A stretch of DNA of 64,000 nt. Source: Breviolum minutum Mf 1.05b.01 (lineage: Eukaryota > Sar > Dinophyceae > Suessiales > Symbiodiniaceae). Under the pieces are notes generated by a model. That model was given only the letters and a program-made list of their open reading frames with translations, was not told where the DNA came from and made no database searches. Numbering within the stretch: the first letter of the stretch is position 1; each line of letters begins with the position of its first letter. Both the position numbers and the translations under genes were made by a program. The stretch lies in the NCBI GenBank assembly GCA_000507305.1, contig DF240469.1, positions 53,175 through 117,174 on the forward strand, in the 5' to 3' direction. This document shows positions 60,328 to 64,000 of this stretch, in pieces.

Positions 60328-61352
60328 TTAATATATTTCTATCCCATCTCTCCGCAACTCTTTTTCGGATTTCAATCCATCCACAGCTTGCACGAGTACC
60401 TGCAAACCAGGATCATGGATAGCCTTCTGACGAATCTGCTGCAGCGTCTGCTCCCCAGCACCAAAGTGATGAAGCAAAGCGATTGCCTCGCAGCGAAGGT
60501 CCAAGGGCAGGGAGTCTTCCGCGATACGGCAAAGGGCCCTGGTCACAGCTGGAGTAGCCTGGTTGTTTTCGCACACCAAAGGTAACAATTTCAGTGCCTC
60601 TTGCTTGACTTCTTTGGAAGGATCTTCGAGAAGCTTTGACACTGGATTCAGCAGCAAATGTATTTGATCCCTCACATCCTCAATCTTGCCCACTTCTTGC
60701 ATGTTTGGGGGGCTATCAGCCTCTATCTCTTTGGAAATGGCTGCCAGGAATTGTACAAGATTGCTGAGTCCAATCGCCGCAGCCATTCGCACTGGCCAAT
60801 CTACATCTTCCAGCCGAACTGTAAGGACTTCAATTGCTCGAACAACTGTGCTGCAACTGCCGCCTTGTGCCAGCCAGGCAACAGCATCAATGGCCGCCCA
60901 ACGAACCGGCCAAGCCTTGTCCACCAACAATGTCGCAGCACTCTCCACAGCTGATGCGTTCCCGGGGCTGGACACATGGGCTAAGGTGCGCAGGCCAACC
61001 CGTCGGACGTCCACGGAAGGATCCTCTAAACTCTTCAAGGCTGCTGACACTGCTGCATCAGCACTTTCTCTGTCTTCCTGAAAGCATGATTTTGAAAGTA
61101 GAAATGAATGGAATATGGAGTGCTATGAGTTTTTTTTGTTTTGAGGCACTGAAACACTCACAGCAATTCAAAAAGAAACTGAAGCATAAATGTTACCTGC
61201 TCCGCATGACTGGTCGTAGCAGCCAGCGCAGAAACTGCCTGGTCAAGCGGCTGCTGCCCCCGGTTCGGTAGCCAACATGGCACCAGCGTCACAGTATCAA
61301 CATGATCCATCCCAGTCCGTTGGGTGTCAGGCAGCAGCTCGGACTTGTGCAT
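60328..61352 (-). CDS. HEAT-repeat protein
   Basis: Two minus exons, 61352-61197 (ATG, 52 codons) and 61077-60328 (249 codons plus TAA), join in phase 0 over a canonical GT-AG intron (CAG^GTAACA...TTTCAG). The first part is polar. Residues about 60-300 are at least five alpha-helical HEAT units, for example LEDPSVDVRRVGLRTLAHV, LVDKAWPVRWAAIDAVAWL, LEDVDWPVRMAAAIGLSNL and LEDPSKEVKQEALKLLPLV, with the D/V/R spacing typical of the family. Such solenoids are protein-binding scaffolds. The partner is unknown and no enzyme motif is visible. It is about 570 bp upstream of the kinesin, same strand. Confidence 0.8.
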
Positions 61353-64000
61353 CTTCACTAGCAAGTCGATTGGAGCAACCGGTCAACAGCAGTGGGCCGG
61401 CCTTGTTTTTGGATTGTTTTGCGTGGGCATAGGTGGCATGGTTTTTTGATGTTTTTTGGATATACGAGTGTCCGTCACATGAATTATTGCCATGCTGATG
61501 ACATCGTACACCAGGATCGGCCTACTTCATGTATGGAACTGTTGGCGACACTACTCTTGCCGTTGCTATTTGCTAGCAACTATCTATCGCGATAGGCTCA
61601 CTATGCGGCTCATGTGAGGCAGTATCTGTCACTCACTGAACATAATATAGCTACTATCTCCTTGGACTTGCCTCAACAACAAGCAGGTTAGATTCACTTA
61701 CGAGTAAATAGATACAAATATAGAAAAAAACAGAGCAGCACCAACTTGAATTCCACTTGTGCACCGGACAAACACAGTCTGAACATTCTGAGAACATGTC
61801 GAACTTCTGACGACACATTATGCCATACAACAAAATGACGACGCGGAGACGCAAAAACAAGAAGAAAGAATGGACGCTGATGACACATTTACGTCGCAAC
61901 GAAGAGCACACACAAAAACACATTGACCATTCACAGCTCAAAGACGCAAAAGGCGCATTGACGATTTGTCCTCCAATTTTTCTTCTTGTTATTCTTCTTG
62001 TCCTCCTCCGTCTTCTTCTCTTCTTTCTTCTTCTTCTACTTGTTCTTTTTCTTTCTCTTTCTCAAATTATGTTTCTTGTTCTCTTTCTTTTTCTTCTTCT
62101 TCGTCCTAAGGTCCTGCTTTTCTCTTCACGTGTTCCACAATTCTTTCTCTTGTTATGGGTGGTCTTGGTGTAGCACAAACAAAGTAAGAGCGGTAGAGAT
62201 AGTTTCAGTGGTCTCCCCGTGAGTCGAGGTACGGTGCTTCAGAAAGTGTCCGGGCATGTCGTCTACGCCGACGCCTCCGAATTTGCTGTTCATCATTTGT
62301 CTTCTGGTTTTTTGCGTCTTCGCCATATTTTCCCTCTTCAATTTCCAAAGTCTTCAGGTATCATGTTACTTTACTCAAATGTGTCTTCGAAATGTGTATG
62401 TTCATCGTCGTCTTCGGGCGCAAAATAGGACTCCACTCTGGCCACAGTGCAAATGAGTACAATTCGCTTATGTCAAACATAAAGTGCCTTGTCTTGCCAC
62501 GATCGATTGCATGCTCGTAGCACCAGCAGTTGCCTGCGGGGGGTCACATCTCAAATACTCCACTGAAGCATGTCTCTGTGGCTTCTGGGGCTTCTTTTTT
62601 CTTACGCATTTTTTTTCAAAGGGTGAAACTCTCCAAATGAAGGAGCACCATCTTGGGACTATTACACACAAATCGTGTCACTTTGGGACTACTACGATTG
62701 TGCATCAAGTTTTCTCTTCAACCATGTTGAAACCAATTGATATTCATTCTATAGTAAGGTTCATTGCTTTCTGCTTACTGCAACCGCTTCCCTCTGCTGC
62801 TTGTTGGCAGTGGAGACGACCGTCGCTCCTCAGCAATCCATTCCTGCGGGCTTTTTTTTGGCTTCATATTGTGGTAGCTTTACGGCTTGCAACATTCTCT
62901 CGTGACCTACAGTCGTTAAAAAAACACTGGCCTTCTTCATGATCCAATACACCGCACTTAAAGGTAGGTAGAACTGGCCATAAACGATGATTTCCTGGTG
63001 AAGAAGCGGAAAGGTCACTGGAAGGGAATCCCTAACCTTGGAAGCAAATCATTACCAAACACATCCCACCAGCTTACAAAGGCTGCCTCGCCTCACCAGC
63101 TGATTCAGGAAGGCCAAGCTTTTCCAACACAGTAGCCAAGATCAGGCAAAGCACAGAAGAGCACATGACCTGAGCAGTCCAGGAGTCCAATCCAATCATC
63201 CTTTTTTTGTTTCGGTTCGTCCGGTTCTCAAAAAAATAGCGGCTTCAGCATCTTTGAGGAACACACCAGAAACAGGTAAACCTTAGCGGGTTTGAACATC
63301 CCGAAAAGAAGAGCGATTGACTGTTCGGAGGAGCGTTGGCTTTTGGGTAATTGAATAGATGGTAAGTCGGTGCAGAAAAATGGAATTCGGAGCAGGATCA
63401 GAGGCATTTCTTTGCCAAAGGCAGAAGCAAACTTCTTCGTGATGTCTTGGTGCACACTTTACTTTGGATACCAACAGCATCGTCATCAAGAAGTGGACTT
63501 CAAACACTTGTTCCCCACTTTTTCCAGCTGCAAAGGTTGGTCGGTTCTTCGCAGTTCGGGGATTTTCAAACCTTGGCAATGATGTTGCTTTTGCACAGAA
63601 AAAACAGTGACATGTCCTCACCTAGCATGACAACATTGCAACAGTTGAGTTTCAAATCAGAAAAACTAAACCCGAAAATTATGCCACACTCCTAGTGGTT
63701 CTGCATATTTGTTGCTTGGACAATCACATATCTGGCACAAGGCAAATGAGGGCTTGCACAAGCCCAATGCCTTATGCACACAATGTGTCGCTCAAGAAGG
63801 GAGTTCCAGAATATTTTGGAAAAACTGACTTAAATTCAGCAACATAGCATCAACTCCGTTTTAGGTTGTATGTGTGTTGATGCCATGACAGGCCTCAGAG
63901 GAAAAATTCACAGACTGTCTCTCACCACTGCGACATTTTTTTCTAACCGGCTTGTTGATTGGCTTGGTGGCTTGGTGGGTTCCAATCTGGCACTGTTGGA
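61353..64000. other. No confident gene; pyrimidine tract
   Basis: Open frames of 60-152 codons on both strands lack borders. A polypyrimidine run rich in CTT/TTC at about 61977-62112 creates a Leu/Phe-rich frame that is a by-product. A short repeated phrase TTGGGACTA(T/C)TAC occurs at about 62652 and 62685. Confidence 0.45.

Noticed and set aside
60388-61271. Plus-strand ORFs of 65-145 codons
   Set aside because: Shadows of the HEAT-repeat exons on the minus strand.
61820-62222. Leu/Phe-rich ORFs resembling membrane proteins
   Set aside because: They come from a CTT/TTC-rich pyrimidine tract; the hydrophobicity is due to composition only.
1-64000. CRISPR arrays, operons, insertion sequences, prophage
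   Set aside because: No regular direct repeats with spacers, no prokaryotic gene layout and no transposase or phage genes were seen.

Overview
This is a nuclear eukaryotic window, not a bacterial or viral one. It has no operons, no ribosome binding sites and no long back-to-back ORFs. Instead it shows short exons (about 35 to 360 nt, with one of about 1.7 kb) separated by introns, many microsatellites, short fold-back elements and two assembly gaps (31507-32350 and 45303-45635). Two EF-hand coding regions and a kinesin can only be read through if some introns start with GA or GC instead of GT. Mixed GT/GC/GA donors with AG acceptors are a known hallmark of dinoflagellate nuclear genes, so a dinoflagellate (or a close alveolate) is my best guess. 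That is an inference. I did not find a spliced-leader gene, rRNA or a convincing tRNA.

The best-supported genes lie on the minus strand in the right part, read from high to low coordinates. They are a HEAT-repeat protein (61352-60328), a kinesin with a motor plus FHA domain (59761 to about 56571, possibly further), a Cys-rich plus EF-hand protein (48804-46457) and a second EF-hand pair (44964-44298). Below these come a 182-codon minus ORF (44001-43453) and a reading frame interrupted by one in-frame TGA (42754-42434). Other minus-strand exon sets with good splice-site and phase support are at 13175-13981, 49494-49956, 54425-55196, 50631-50731, 37765-37869 and 38534-38705. Plus-strand exon sets lie at 3406-7226, 7682-9159, 17121-18000, 25861-29851 and 34747-35125. 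For these I can describe the exons but not name the protein.

Between genes the window holds a four-copy family of about 105-bp palindromic elements (22761, 36797, 40218, 52178), two or three larger fold-back structures, a very AT-rich island around the first gap followed by a cluster of a repeated 11-mer, and long CATA-type and TTG/CAA-type arrays. One CAA array runs straight into the second gap.

Gene structures are by-eye inferences: ORF content, GT/GC/GA...AG boundaries and phase agreement. In several exons two or three frames are open, and those are marked as uncertain. Nothing here was checked against a database.
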